Assembly: GCF_000720425.1 (NCBI RefSeq)
Contig: NZ_JOAJ01000001.1
Location: 992,001 to 1,056,000, forward strand
Direction: 5' to 3'
Length of the DNA stretch: 64,000 nucleotides
Source: Nocardia rhamnosiphila NBRC 108938
Lineage (GTDB): Bacteria > Actinomycetota > Actinomycetes > Mycobacteriales > Mycobacteriaceae
Below, piece after piece: positions 42,502 through 51,011 of the stretch. The notes below the pieces were generated by a model that saw only the letters and a list, made by a program, of their open reading frames with translations, did no database searches and was not told where the DNA came from. Positions within the stretch are counted from its first letter, which is position 1. Each line of letters starts with the position of its first letter. The translations under genes and the position numbers were made by a program.

Positions 42502-43389
42502 ATGATCGCAGAGCCCGAGAACCGTGGTGGCGCGCAATCCGTCGAGGCGGAACGTGGCCCCACGGTTCTACGTATCGCTCTGGGCGGCCAGTTACGAAAA
42601 CTGCGCGAGAGCAAGAAGATCACCCGAGAAGCCGCGGGTGACGCCATCCGCGGCTCCCACGCCAAGATCAGCCGGCTCGAACTGGGCCGGACGAGTTTCA
42701 AAGAGCGTGATATCCGGGATCTGCTGACGCTGTACGGCGTGGACGATCCGGACGAGCGGGAGAGCTTTCTCGAACTCGCGCGTAAAGCGAACGAACCAGG
42801 TTGGTGGCACCGCTACGGCGATCTGCTGCCACCCTGGTTCGGCACATATCTGGGTCTGGAGCAGGCCGCCAGCAAGATCCGTACCTACGAATCGCACCTG
42901 GTGCCCGGCCTGCTGCAGACACCGGATTACGCCCGGGCGGTGGTGACGCTCGGTTACGAGGATTCCGATACCGATCGCCGAGTGGCATTCCGCCAGCGCC
43001 GGCAGGAAATACTGCATCGTGCCGATCCGCCGGTCATCTGGGCGGTACTCGACGAAGCCGCACTGCACCGTCCGGTCGGTGGCCGGGATGTGCACCGGGC
43101 GCAGATGGAACATCTGCTCGATCTGACCCGGCTGCCGAATGTGACCATCCAGGTGGTCCCCTTCTCCGCGGGTGAACATGCCGCTGCGGGAAGCTCTTTC
43201 ACCATTCTCCGCTTCGCCGAGACCGAGCTGCCCGATATCGTCTACCTTGAGCAGCTGACCAGCGCGCTGTATCTGGACCGGCGTGAAGATCTGGCGCTGT
43301 ACCTGTCGGTGATGGACCGGTTGAGCGTGCAGGCGGCGCCGCCGGAAGAGTCGCGCAGGATCATCGCGGACTATACGAAAGGCCTGTGA
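42502..43389 (+). CDS. Scr1-type XRE regulator (DUF5753)
   Basis: A 295-residue protein. Residues ~25-80 are an XRE helix-turn-helix (QLRKLRESKKITREAAGDAIRGSHAKISRLELG, read in parts). The C-terminal DUF5753 region has EQAASKIRTYESHLVPGLLQTPDYARAVV and DRRVAFRQRRQEIL. This is the Scr1-type pattern paired with DUF397. It probably represses its own operon and others with the same operator. It lies after the DUF397 gene in the same direction. A second paralogue is at 45826-46803. Confidence 0.9.
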   Translation: MIAEPENRGGAQSVEAERGPTVLRIALGGQLRKLRESKKITREAAGDAIRGSHAKISRLELGRTSFKERDIRDLLTLYGVDDPDERESFLELARKANEPGWWHRYGDLLPPWFGTYLGLEQAASKIRTYESHLVPGLLQTPDYARAVVTLGYEDSDTDRRVAFRQRRQEILHRADPPVIWAVLDEAALHRPVGGRDVHRAQMEHLLDLTRLPNVTIQVVPFSAGEHAAAGSSFTILRFAETELPDIVYLEQLTSALYLDRREDLALYLSVMDRLSVQAAPPEESRRIIADYTKGL

Positions 43390-43413
43390 GGTCGGGTCGA
43401 ACGGCGAAAGCCG

Positions 43414-43465
43414 CGGCCCGGCTTATCGTCTCGGTGACGAATCGCCGAGACGATAAGCCGGGCCG
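43414..43465. terminator. Bidirectional terminator hairpin with 21-base perfect arms
   Basis: Arms at 43414-43434 and 43445-43465 are perfect reverse complements, with a 10-base loop. It lies between the stops of the XRE gene and the small protein at 43472. The arm length is unusual for a terminator, though the position is right. Confidence 0.7.
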
Positions 43466-43471
43466 ACGCGG

Positions 43472-43837
43472 TCAGGCCCGGATGAAGGTCGACGCGACGC
43501 GCCAGAAGGTATCCGGCCGCAACGATCGGAAGTCCCAGTCGTCCGCCAGGGCGTGCGCGGTGGTGACGATCTGGTCGATATCGAAATCCTCCCGAGTCGC
43601 CGCACCAGTGGATTCGATTGCGTCGATAACGAATTCCACGGCGCTTTCGCGCGTCGAATCGCCGAGCGGGTGGCCGCTGTGAAGGCCGAATGTTGTCATA
43701 TCAATACCGTTCGCCGGCTTGCCGATCGGGGCGGGATCGATTCTTGCTGGAGTATTTGCGAATCGGGTCGGATCCGCCGGACTCTCCCGCAGGTGCGGCA
43801 GTAAACCACTGGCGAATGGTGTCGTCGGCTCACTCAC
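43472..43837 (-). CDS. Small protein of unknown function in the Scr1-linked region
   Basis: A 121-residue protein. The first ~50 residues look disordered. The second half is helical, with STRESAVEFVIDAIESTG and FDIDQIVTTAHALADDWDFRSLRPDTFW. I recognise no family. The GTG start at 43837 is close behind GGGGAGG. Its promoter is nearly identical to that of the gene at 40795, which places it in the same regulon. Confidence 0.65.
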   Translation of the reverse strand: MSEPTTPFASGLLPHLRESPADPTRFANTPARIDPAPIGKPANGIDMTTFGLHSGHPLGDSTRESAVEFVIDAIESTGAATREDFDIDQIVTTAHALADDWDFRSLRPDTFWRVASTFIRA

Positions 43838-43878
43838 GCGGCCTCCCCTTGTTTTCCCCTGTATAGCGGTGTGGGAAG

Positions 43879-43919
43879 AGTCTAGGTCGCTGGTGCTTTC
43901 AAATGCAAGTACATCTGCA
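43879..43919 (-). promoter_or_regulatory. Scr1-regulon promoter/operator copy C
   Basis: On the minus strand TTGCAT (43903-43908), 18 bases and TAGACT (43879-43884) give the promoter of the gene at 43837. The 20-base block 43900-43919 is identical to copy A. Confidence 0.65.
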
Positions 43920-43959
43920 CGATCGATTCTTTGTGTCCGAACGGTTTTCGATGCCGGAA

Positions 43960-44619
43960 TCAGCGTGCCAACGCGGCGACCGCGGCCTCGATCGGTGTGC
44001 TACCGGCGACCAGATCCAGGGTGCGACCGGCGGTATGGTCCGCTTCGAGCAGTGCGGCGCATACCGCGGCCACGTCCGCGCGTGGAATATCCCCCCGGTC
44101 GAGCCGCTGCGGCGCCAGGGTGACCGAACCGGTGCCGGGAGAATCGAGCAGGCGACCGGGCCGCAGGATGGTCCAGTCGAGGTCACGGTCGCACAGATCG
44201 TCCTCGGCCTGAGTTTTGGCGTCGATATAGGCGGCCCACACCTCGTCGGTGCCGGCGGCCGGGGCCAGACCCGCACCCATCGCCGAGATCTGCAGGAAGC
44301 GTCGGGTCCCCACCCGTTCGGCGGCCTCTGCCAGCAGGACGGAGCCATCGCGGTCGACGGTGTACTTGCGGGCCACCCCGCTGCCCGGCCCGGCGCCGGC
44401 CGCGAAAACCACCGCGTCCGCACCCTGGACGGTCGCGGCCAGGTCGGTCACCACCGCCTGCTCCAGATCCAGGATTACGGATTCGGCGCCGGTCGCGTAG
44501 ACCTCCGGCGCATGCGCGGAGTTGCGGATCAACGCGATGACGCTGTGGCCACGGCCGGTGAGGAGTTCGGCGAGCAGGAGGGCGATCTTGCCGTGTCCAC
44601 CGGCGATGACGATGCGCAT
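43960..44619 (-). CDS. NAD(P)-binding SDR-like protein (atypical, YwnB/NmrA-like)
   Basis: A 219-residue atypical SDR. The nucleotide-binding motif MRIVIAGGHGKIALLLAELL starts the chain, then VQGADAVVFAAGAG, and ILRPGRLLDSPGTG. This matches YwnB/BVR-B-like NAD(P)H-binding proteins. Their substrates are unknown; some reduce flavins or biliverdin. AAAGGA lies seven bases before ATG 44619. The DUF2599 gene is 17 bases upstream on the same strand, suggesting a two-gene unit. Confidence 0.87.
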   Translation of the reverse strand: MRIVIAGGHGKIALLLAELLTGRGHSVIALIRNSAHAPEVYATGAESVILDLEQAVVTDLAATVQGADAVVFAAGAGPGSGVARKYTVDRDGSVLLAEAAERVGTRRFLQISAMGAGLAPAAGTDEVWAAYIDAKTQAEDDLCDRDLDWTILRPGRLLDSPGTGSVTLAPQRLDRGDIPRADVAAVCAALLEADHTAGRTLDLVAGSTPIEAAVAALAR

Positions 44620-44636
44620 ACGGGGTCCTTTCGTGG

Positions 44637-45143
44637 TCAGCGTTCGGGTCCGCCGGGGTTGCAGGCGGCGTCGACGGTCGCGTCATAGCCCACCGGCGGC
44701 CGCCAGGGTTCGAGATTCCAGGTGGGTTTGTCGGGGGCGATGAGACGTGCCCAGTCCCAGTGGCAGCGGAACTGGTCCCACATGCCCGGGGTGTCGGCGG
44801 CCGGATCGGCGGTACGGATCTCCTGCCAGGCGCGGAGGTCGGATCCGGGATAGGTGGTGTCGCGGCCCGCCCGGGTCGGGTGGACCTTCAGGCGTGGGCC
44901 GTCGGCGTTCTCGGTCCATTCCAGGTGATCGATCAGGGGCTGCCCGGCATACGGATCGACTGTGGGAGTGGGGCGGAGGGTGCGGGTGACGGCGGTCGCC
45001 GGCGCCGTGATCGTGGGCGTCATGGTGGCCGCGGGCGCACTGTCGGACCTGATATCGGAGTCCGAACTCGCGCAGCCGGTGGTGGCCAGGGCCGAGAGAA
45101 TCGCCAATACGCCGGCCGCGCGGGCCGCGGAATCGATCGGCAT
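44637..45143 (-). CDS. DUF2599 lipoprotein
   Basis: A 168-residue lipoprotein. The signal with lipobox LATTGC predicts anchoring at the membrane. A Thr/Pro-rich linker follows. The DUF2599 domain ends the chain: PLIDHLEWTENADGPRLKVHPTRAG, DTPGMWDQFRCHW, NLEPWRPPVGYDATVDAACNPGGPE. This family is common in mycobacteria and Nocardia, without known function. Two cysteines in the domain likely pair. CAGGAG lies six bases before ATG 45143. Confidence 0.85.
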   Translation of the reverse strand: MPIDSAARAAGVLAILSALATTGCASSDSDIRSDSAPAATMTPTITAPATAVTRTLRPTPTVDPYAGQPLIDHLEWTENADGPRLKVHPTRAGRDTTYPGSDLRAWQEIRTADPAADTPGMWDQFRCHWDWARLIAPDKPTWNLEPWRPPVGYDATVDAACNPGGPER

Positions 45144-45280
45144 ACTCGCTCCTGCGCCTCGGAGCCGGCCCGCCCGTCGCGCCGGCTGCTTCCGAGCCTA
45201 GAGGGTCGCGCCGTTGCGGTGCGGATCTGCCGGTGAGTGTGGCGCGCGCCGGAGTGCCCGCACCACGCCCGACCGGTCGC

Positions 45281-45526
45281 TCAACGCCACAGGCTGTGAC
45301 AGGGTAGCCGGCGCAGACCGGGCCTGATCTTGCTGTCCACCGTGACGGTGAGCCCGGCGTGCATTGCCGCGGAGGTGAATTCCCAGGCTTCGGCATTGGT
45401 CGCCGCGTACTCCAGGACGAGGGCGCTGTCCGCGGTGATGCCGTCGAAGTAGACCGTGACCCGGCGGGTGAGGTGGTCGCGGGCGATGTCGTCGCGTTCG
45501 GCGGTGGCCGGTGTCGTGGCGTCCAA
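45281..45526 (-). CDS. Small protein of unknown function
   Basis: An 81-residue protein: MDATTPATAERDDIARDHL, then RRVTVYFDGITADSALVLEYAATNAEAWEFTSAAMHAGLTVTVD (read in parts). It has an alternating beta/alpha pattern but no family I know. TTG 45526 is chosen because AAGGAG lies nine bases upstream. Its promoter, TGTTCT-N17-TACTGT on the minus strand, overlaps a GAACATGTTC palindrome. It is divergent from the second Scr1-type regulator. Confidence 0.6.
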   Translation of the reverse strand: MDATTPATAERDDIARDHLTRRVTVYFDGITADSALVLEYAATNAEAWEFTSAAMHAGLTVTVDSKIRPGLRRLPCHSLWR

Positions 45527-45572
45527 GATCCGCGTCTCCTTCCAGGCGTCCCCGACGGCGCCGTTGTGTGCC

Positions 45573-45606
45573 ACAGTAGGTTCGCACCATTGCTGAGAAC
45601 ATGTTC
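45573..45606 (-). promoter_or_regulatory. Promoter with palindrome, in front of the small gene at 45526
   Basis: TGTTCT (45596-45601) and TACTGT (45573-45578), spaced by 17, form a promoter. GAACATGTTC (45597-45606), a perfect 10-base palindrome, covers the -35. A repressor site is likely; the divergent XRE regulator is a candidate. Confidence 0.5.
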
Positions 45607-45825
45607 CGATGCCGGGTTTGGGGAATTCACAGCACGCCGCGGAAGGGGCTCGGGGCGATTCACACCGGTGCGTACCCGCTCCCGTAGCGGGGGTGGCGGG
45701 TATGAACCTCGTCGCAACGACCCGGTCCGGCGGGCCCGATGCGGGGTTCCCCCTCCGGCGAATGTCGTTTACGCCACGACTCTTTCGTTTGGTCTCCGGC
45801 ACGGCTCCCATGCGAAACTCGAATA

Positions 45826-46803
45826 ATGGGTGCTTCTGGAATGCGATCGGCGTTGGAGGCGGAGACCTCGGCCGTCCCGGGGTTCACGGCGCGAGCCGCG
45901 GCCGACGGCGGGCCGACAGTGCTGCGGATGGTGCTCGGCGGCCGGTTACGGCGGCTGCGCGAGGCCAGCGGGTTGTCCCGGGAACAGGCCGGTGACCATA
46001 TCCGTGGTTCGGATTCGAAGATCAGCCGGCTCGAGCTCGGGCGCACCAGTATCCGTGAACGTGATCTGGTGGATCTGCTCGAGCTGTACGGGGTCACCGA
46101 CACCGAGGAACTCGACGCGTTCCAGGAACTCGCTCGGCAGGCCAATACCTCCGGGTGGTGGCACCGGGACAACGACTGGCTGCCGAAATGGTTCGATATG
46201 TACCTGGGTCTCGAACAGGCCGCACAGGTGATCCGCTGTTACGAACCGCGTACCGTACCGGAGCTACTACAGACCGCGGACTATGCGCGCGCCCTACTGA
46301 CGCTGGCGCATCCAGGGGAGCCGGAGGACGCGATCGAACGCCGGGTGGCGCTGCGGATGCGCCGCCAGCACATTCTCGACCGGCCGCATCCGCCGCATCT
46401 GTGGCTGATCGTGGAAGAGGCCGCCCTGACCCGCCGGATCGGCGGCTCGAGGATATGGGGTGCGCAGATCGACCGGCTGCTGGCCGCTGCCCGGCAGCCG
46501 CACATCACGGTGCAGATCCTGGCCGATCACGTGGGCGGTCCGGCGCTGGCCGACGGCGCGTTCACCTATCTCCGGTTCGCCGAGGCGGATCTACCCGATA
46601 TCGTTTATCTCCAGCAGCTCACGGGCGCTCTGTATCTCGACAAGCAGGCGGATCTGGACGCCTACCGCGCCGTCGCCAATCAACTGTCGGTGCACGCGGC
46701 GCCGCCGGAATACACACCGGGCCTGCTGACGGCTCTGCGCCGGCGCCAGCCGCGGATCATGGATCAGCCGGCTCGCCGGGAACAGGGCGGCGCCGGTCGC
46801 TGA
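45826..46803 (+). CDS. Second Scr1-type XRE regulator (DUF5753)
   Basis: A 325-residue paralogue of the regulator at 42502. The XRE region is LGGRLRRLREASGLSREQAGDHIRGSDSKISRLELGR (read in parts). The DUF5753 region has EQAAQVIRCYEPRTVPELLQTADYARALL and DAIERRVALRMRRQHIL. The C-terminus ends in a basic Arg/Gln-rich tail. No DUF397 gene is next to it, so it may share the partner of the first copy or act alone. The start is uncertain: ATG 45826 or ATG 45841, neither with a clear ribosome site. Confidence 0.87.
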   Translation: MGASGMRSALEAETSAVPGFTARAAADGGPTVLRMVLGGRLRRLREASGLSREQAGDHIRGSDSKISRLELGRTSIRERDLVDLLELYGVTDTEELDAFQELARQANTSGWWHRDNDWLPKWFDMYLGLEQAAQVIRCYEPRTVPELLQTADYARALLTLAHPGEPEDAIERRVALRMRRQHILDRPHPPHLWLIVEEAALTRRIGGSRIWGAQIDRLLAAARQPHITVQILADHVGGPALADGAFTYLRFAEADLPDIVYLQQLTGALYLDKQADLDAYRAVANQLSVHAAPPEYTPGLLTALRRRQPRIMDQPARREQGGAGR

Positions 46804-46989
46804 TCATCCCCGGGGCCGGCGCAGGGCTCGCCGGCCGTCGCGCCGAATTGCCCGAGTATTGAACTCGCAGGGGGCAACTCGTTACCGTATTGTGATCGAA
46901 CCCAAACCGCGGGCCGGTCACTGATGAACTCTCCGGAGTACCGCTGGATCGTATCTACCGGCCGCGAGAGAGGTTACTGTTCGGTAGTT

Positions 46990-48015
46990 ATGGTGGGCAG
47001 TAGAGCCGATTCCGGGAGCACGGACCTGGAAACCGAACTGGTGGCGCATCTGCGGCGCCCCGATCGATTCGGCGGAACCGCGGATGTGGGCACGACGGTG
47101 CGGCGGTGTCTCGCCGATATCGCCGAAGTCCTCGCGCCCGAACCCGCCGCCCCCGCCGTCGCGCCACCGGCGGTCGTGGCCGCGGCGGCGCGCTGGGCCC
47201 GGGAGGGGGTGGCACTGGAAACGGTGCTCACCGCCTGCCACGAATGTGCCCGGGACGCCTTGGAATTCCTCGCGGAACGGATCGCCGCCGCGGCAATGCG
47301 GGCCGAGGCGATGGTGGACGGGGCCCGGCTGCTGGTCCGGGTGGTGGAGGTGGTGAGCACCGCCGCCGCGGCGGCGTATCTGGACGAGCATCGGGTCGTC
47401 GCGCGGGAACATCAGACCTCGGCGCAGACGATGGTGGCCGCCCTGCTGAGCGGGCACGGAGTGTCCGCACTGGCGAAACGGTCCGGTTTCCGGGTGGCGC
47501 CGGCCTATCAGGTGGTGGCGCTGGCGCTCCCGCCGCACGCCGAGGAGCGCGCGGGCGGCCCCGAAGCGGTCTCGGCGGCCCGCCGGAAACTGCGCCGGGT
47601 GCAGGCCGCGCTGGGCACACCACTGGGGTCGCGGTCGCTGTCGCTGCTGCGTGCCGACGGCGGAACTGTGCTGATCCCGCTGGAAACGGACCGGTCCGGT
47701 CCGGGCGGTCGCACGGCGGCGGGGCTGATGAGCGCCGAGGTGCTGCAGTTGGTGGCCGAGGCCGCGGAAGTGCGGCCCACGGCGACGATCGCCGTGGGCG
47801 CCACCGCGGAGGTACCGGAGCTGGCGGGGCGCACCCACGACGTACTGGACCGGCTCCGTACCAGCGGACAACCCCCCGGCCTGTACCGGATAACCGGCGA
47901 CGCCACCGCGGAACAGGACGACGCGCTCGCGGACGCGCTGCGAGTGCACCGGCTGCCACGTCCTGTCGCCGCGCCGGGCCCGCGCGCCGGACGGGGCACA
48001 CCGGGAGCCGCGTGA
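46990..48015 (+). CDS. PucR/CdaR-like regulator lacking its helix-turn-helix
   Basis: A 341-residue protein. The N-terminal half (VELVAHLRRPDRFGG to AYLDEH) resembles the sensor region of PucR/CdaR-type regulators. The middle part has the GGDEF-like segment with YQVVALALPPHAEER and SLSLLRADGGTVLIPLE. A normal member ends in a ~60-residue helix-turn-helix domain; here the chain stops after GRGTPGAA. So it cannot bind DNA in the usual way. It may have lost the domain or act as a sensor. The next gene starts 41 bases downstream. ATG 46990 is chosen; ATG 46924 is also in frame. Confidence 0.65.
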   Translation: MVGSRADSGSTDLETELVAHLRRPDRFGGTADVGTTVRRCLADIAEVLAPEPAAPAVAPPAVVAAAARWAREGVALETVLTACHECARDALEFLAERIAAAAMRAEAMVDGARLLVRVVEVVSTAAAAAYLDEHRVVAREHQTSAQTMVAALLSGHGVSALAKRSGFRVAPAYQVVALALPPHAEERAGGPEAVSAARRKLRRVQAALGTPLGSRSLSLLRADGGTVLIPLETDRSGPGGRTAAGLMSAEVLQLVAEAAEVRPTATIAVGATAEVPELAGRTHDVLDRLRTSGQPPGLYRITGDATAEQDDALADALRVHRLPRPVAAPGPRAGRGTPGAA

Positions 48016-48055
48016 TGGGTGAGCCGGGCCTGCGAGCGTTACTGCGAGGTACGAG

Positions 48056-49093
48056 ATGAAATTACGGGTTCCGTTCCTGGCCGTACTGGCCGTACTGGGC
48101 GCGGTCGCCACCGCGATGCCCCCGGCCGCCGCCGACCCCGCGGGAAACCCGCCGCCTGCGGCGCCGGCACCGGCCACGAGCGCGGAGAAGCCCGGTGGCC
48201 GGTTGCTACGCGTCCAGGTACTCGACGATCGGCGGATCCGGTTACACATCCGTTCGGCCGCCATGGGCCGTGAGATCGCGATCGACACCCTGATCGGTTC
48301 CGGTCCGGCACCCCGGCCCACGCTGTATCTGCTCGACGGCGTGGACGGCGGCCCGACCTCGGGGTGGCTGACCAAGGGGGGAGCGGCCGAATTCTTCGCC
48401 GACAAACCGGTCGACGTAGTGCTGACCACCGGTGGTACGGCCAGTATGTACGCCGACTGGATCCGGGTGGACGCCGCGCTGGGCCTGAACCGCTGGGAGA
48501 CCTTCCTCACCGAAGAGCTCCCGCCCATTGTCGAAAAGTATCTGGGCTCCAACGGATCCCGGGCGATCGCCGGGGTGTCCATGGGCGCGCAGGCGGCGAT
48601 GATGCTGACCCAGCGGCATCAGGGTTTCTACCGGGGCGTCGCCGGGATGAGTGGCTGTTATTCCACTTCCGACCAACTCGGCCGTGCGGTGACGACCATG
48701 ACGGTGGCCTCGCGTGGCGGCAATCCGGAAAACCTTTTCGGCCCGCCCGCTTCGCCGGAGTGGCTCGCCCACGACAGCCTGCTCGGCGCGGACACATTGC
48801 GGGGCACCCGGATCTATGTGTCGGTGGCCAACGGTTCGCCCAGCAACGCCGCACTCATGTCGATCGGCGACAGCCCGGAGATTCTGGCGGTTCTGCTCGG
48901 CGGCGGTTCGCTGCTGGAGTCGGGCGCGCACCTGTGCACGCAACGATTCGCCACCCGTCTCACCGAGCTCGGCATTCCCGCAGTGGTGGATTATCTGCCC
49001 GCGGGAATGCATTCCTGGCCGGATTTCGAAGTGCAATTGCATCGCAGCTGGCCGACCCTGCGAGCAGCTCTGGAATTACCGCAGATTTCGTGA
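48056..49093 (+). CDS. Mycolyltransferase/antigen-85-type esterase
   Basis: A 345-residue exported alpha/beta hydrolase. The signal (VPFLAVLAVLGAVATAMPPAAA) is followed by an Ala/Pro-rich linker. The fold has PTLYLLDGVDGGPTSGWLT, the nucleophile elbow GVSMGAQ, and the late His in AGMHSWPDFE, with SMYADW as the sugar-side loop typical of antigen 85. These enzymes move mycolic acids between trehalose and arabinogalactan at the cell surface. This confirms a mycolic-acid-bearing host. ATG 48056 follows GCGAGG. Confidence 0.88.
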   Translation: MKLRVPFLAVLAVLGAVATAMPPAAADPAGNPPPAAPAPATSAEKPGGRLLRVQVLDDRRIRLHIRSAAMGREIAIDTLIGSGPAPRPTLYLLDGVDGGPTSGWLTKGGAAEFFADKPVDVVLTTGGTASMYADWIRVDAALGLNRWETFLTEELPPIVEKYLGSNGSRAIAGVSMGAQAAMMLTQRHQGFYRGVAGMSGCYSTSDQLGRAVTTMTVASRGGNPENLFGPPASPEWLAHDSLLGADTLRGTRIYVSVANGSPSNAALMSIGDSPEILAVLLGGGSLLESGAHLCTQRFATRLTELGIPAVVDYLPAGMHSWPDFEVQLHRSWPTLRAALELPQIS

Positions 49094-49190
49094 TTCACCG
49101 CAGTCCCGTGTGACTGCCCGGGCGGACGGCTGCGAACAGGATCTCTCGGATCATCCGACGGTGATGTACTCCCCACGAGCGCTGTCGATC

Positions 49191-49228
49191 GCCCACCGGG
49201 TGGCGACCGCTCGGTCCACCCGGTGGGC
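49191..49228. terminator. Bidirectional hairpin between convergent genes
   Basis: GCCCACCGGGTGG (49191-49203) pairs perfectly with CCACCCGGTGGGC (49216-49228), and the loop can form an inner four-pair stem. It lies between the stops at 49093 and 49286. Confidence 0.65.
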
Positions 49229-49285
49229 TCGGCCGATCCGGTCGCCACCGGCCCCGTACCGCGTCCGGGCCGGTGGCACCGCGAT

Positions 49286-50872
49286 CTATGCGCGGGTGAG
49301 GAAGTCGGCCGCCTGGGCCCCGATGAACATACTGGGCGCGTGGGTGTGCCCGCGCACCAGCACCGGCATGATCGAGGCGTCGGCGACGCGCAGGCCCCGC
49401 ACACCGCGTACCCGCAGTTGCGGGTCCACCACACTGTTCTCGTCCGAGCCCATCCGACAGGTGCCGGCCGGATGGTAGAGGGTATGCGAATAGCCGTTGA
49501 GTGTCAGCGCGCGTGTGGCTTCCGACGCTCCGTCGGCGGGTGCGTCCGGCGGATAACAGAGGGGGCCCAGCACCTCGCGCATGGCGGCAGTATCGGCGAT
49601 CTCGGCGCAGTACCGCAGACCGGTCATCAACGCCGCCCGGTCGATACCCTGCTCGTCGGACAGGTACTTCGGATCGATCACCGGCTTGGCCAGCGGATCG
49701 CCGGAGACCAGTGTGATCGTGCCGCGACTGTGCGGGCGCACCAGGACGGTCGCCAGGATGACGCCGTGGGCGGTCGGCTCGATCAGGCCTTCGTGGTAGA
49801 AGGGCGCGGGTGCGTAGACCAATTCGAGGTCGGGGTGTTCCAGCTCGGGGCGGCTGCGGACGAAACCGTACGCTTCACCGACATTCGAGGTGAGCATGCC
49901 GCGATGGCGCAGCAGGTAGTTGATCAGCTGGGCCGGTTTCTCGGCGTCGAACAGCGAATCGGTGTCGACCCCGTACCCGAGTCCGGTGACGAGATGATCC
50001 TGCAGGTTGGCGCCGACCTCGGGCGCGTGGTGGCGGACCCTGATCCCGTGGCGTTCGAGTTCGGCGCGATCGCCGATACCCGAGAGCATGAGCAGTTGCG
50101 GGCTGTTGATCGCGCCGCCGCAGAGTAGGACCTCGCTCCGGGCCGTCACCTTCTCGACGCGGCCGCCGCGCATGTATTCGACACCGACGGCGCGGTCGCC
50201 GTCGAACAGCACCCGGGTGGCGGTGGCCTCCGGGTACACGTCGAGATTGCGCCGCTTCAGCGCCGGTCGCAGATACGCGTCGGCGGTGCTCCAGCGTCGC
50301 CCCTTGTACTGGGTGACCATGGTCTGGGTGAAACCCTGCGGTTCGGGCAGGTTCGGTTCCTCGACGGGGAAACCGCGTTCGGCCACTGCCCGCAGATAGG
50401 CGGCGGTCGACGGACGCGGGCTGCGTTGATGCGAGATGTGCAGGGGGCCGCCGGTGCCGTGGTCGGGACCGCTCGCGCCCTCGACGTTCTCGATCGCACG
50501 GAAGTGCTCTACCGCCCGGTCGAAGCCCCATTCCGGCCCCCCGGCGACCGACCACTCCTCGTAGTCGGCGCGGAAACCGCGCACCCACATCTGGGCGTTG
50601 AGTGAGGACGAGCCGCCGAAGGTTTTGCCGCGGGGCCAGTAGATCTGCCGATCGTCGAGCTGGGGCTGGGGTTCGGTGAGGTAGTCCCAGTCGTAGGGGG
50701 TACGGAAGAGTTTGGCGAAGGCGGCCGGTATGTGGATGAATTTGTCCTTATCGGCCGGGCCGGCCTCCAGCAGGATCACCGAACGGCCCGGATCCGCGCT
50801 CAGCCGGTTCGCGAGCACGGCTCCCGCCGATCCCGACCCGACGATCACATAGTCCGCACTGACTTCTGTCAC
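49286..50872 (-). CDS. GMC oxidoreductase, choline-dehydrogenase/alcohol-dehydrogenase-like
   Basis: A 528-residue GMC flavoprotein. The FAD motif is VIVGSGSAGAVLANRLSADPGRSVILLEAG (read in parts). PRGKTFGGSSSLNAQMWVRG is the first GMC signature and GGAINSPQLLMLSGIG the second. The C-terminus has YHPAGTCRMG and the catalytic Asn/His region HTHAPSMFIGAQAADFL. It resembles choline and aliphatic alcohol dehydrogenases. No betaine or transport genes are adjacent, so the substrate is open. GTG 50872 follows AAAGG. It is unrelated in subgroup to the two cholesterol oxidases here. Confidence 0.9.
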   Translation of the reverse strand: MTEVSADYVIVGSGSAGAVLANRLSADPGRSVILLEAGPADKDKFIHIPAAFAKLFRTPYDWDYLTEPQPQLDDRQIYWPRGKTFGGSSSLNAQMWVRGFRADYEEWSVAGGPEWGFDRAVEHFRAIENVEGASGPDHGTGGPLHISHQRSPRPSTAAYLRAVAERGFPVEEPNLPEPQGFTQTMVTQYKGRRWSTADAYLRPALKRRNLDVYPEATATRVLFDGDRAVGVEYMRGGRVEKVTARSEVLLCGGAINSPQLLMLSGIGDRAELERHGIRVRHHAPEVGANLQDHLVTGLGYGVDTDSLFDAEKPAQLINYLLRHRGMLTSNVGEAYGFVRSRPELEHPDLELVYAPAPFYHEGLIEPTAHGVILATVLVRPHSRGTITLVSGDPLAKPVIDPKYLSDEQGIDRAALMTGLRYCAEIADTAAMREVLGPLCYPPDAPADGASEATRALTLNGYSHTLYHPAGTCRMGSDENSVVDPQLRVRGVRGLRVADASIMPVLVRGHTHAPSMFIGAQAADFLTRA

Positions 50873-50999
50873 CTTCGCACCTTTCGCTCTCGTGTACCCG
50901 CAAACATACGAGAGTGGAGCCGGACGTGAGGCGTCTTCGCCGCGGTGCGCGAATCGATCGGAAAACCTCGTTCGCGGGTGACTTCGCGCGCTACCGGGG

Positions 51000-51005
51000 T
51001 ATAAC
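51000..51005 (+). promoter_or_regulatory. -10 element (TATAAC) of a leaderless gene
   Basis: TATAAC is followed after six bases by the ATG at 51012; no ribosome site is present. Confidence 0.4.
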
Positions 51006-51011
51006 CGGCGC

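Noticed and set aside
45597..45606. GAACATGTTC as a KstR box
   Set aside because: The core AAC-nn-GTT is present, but the outer T and A of the consensus are not; no sterol gene is beside it.
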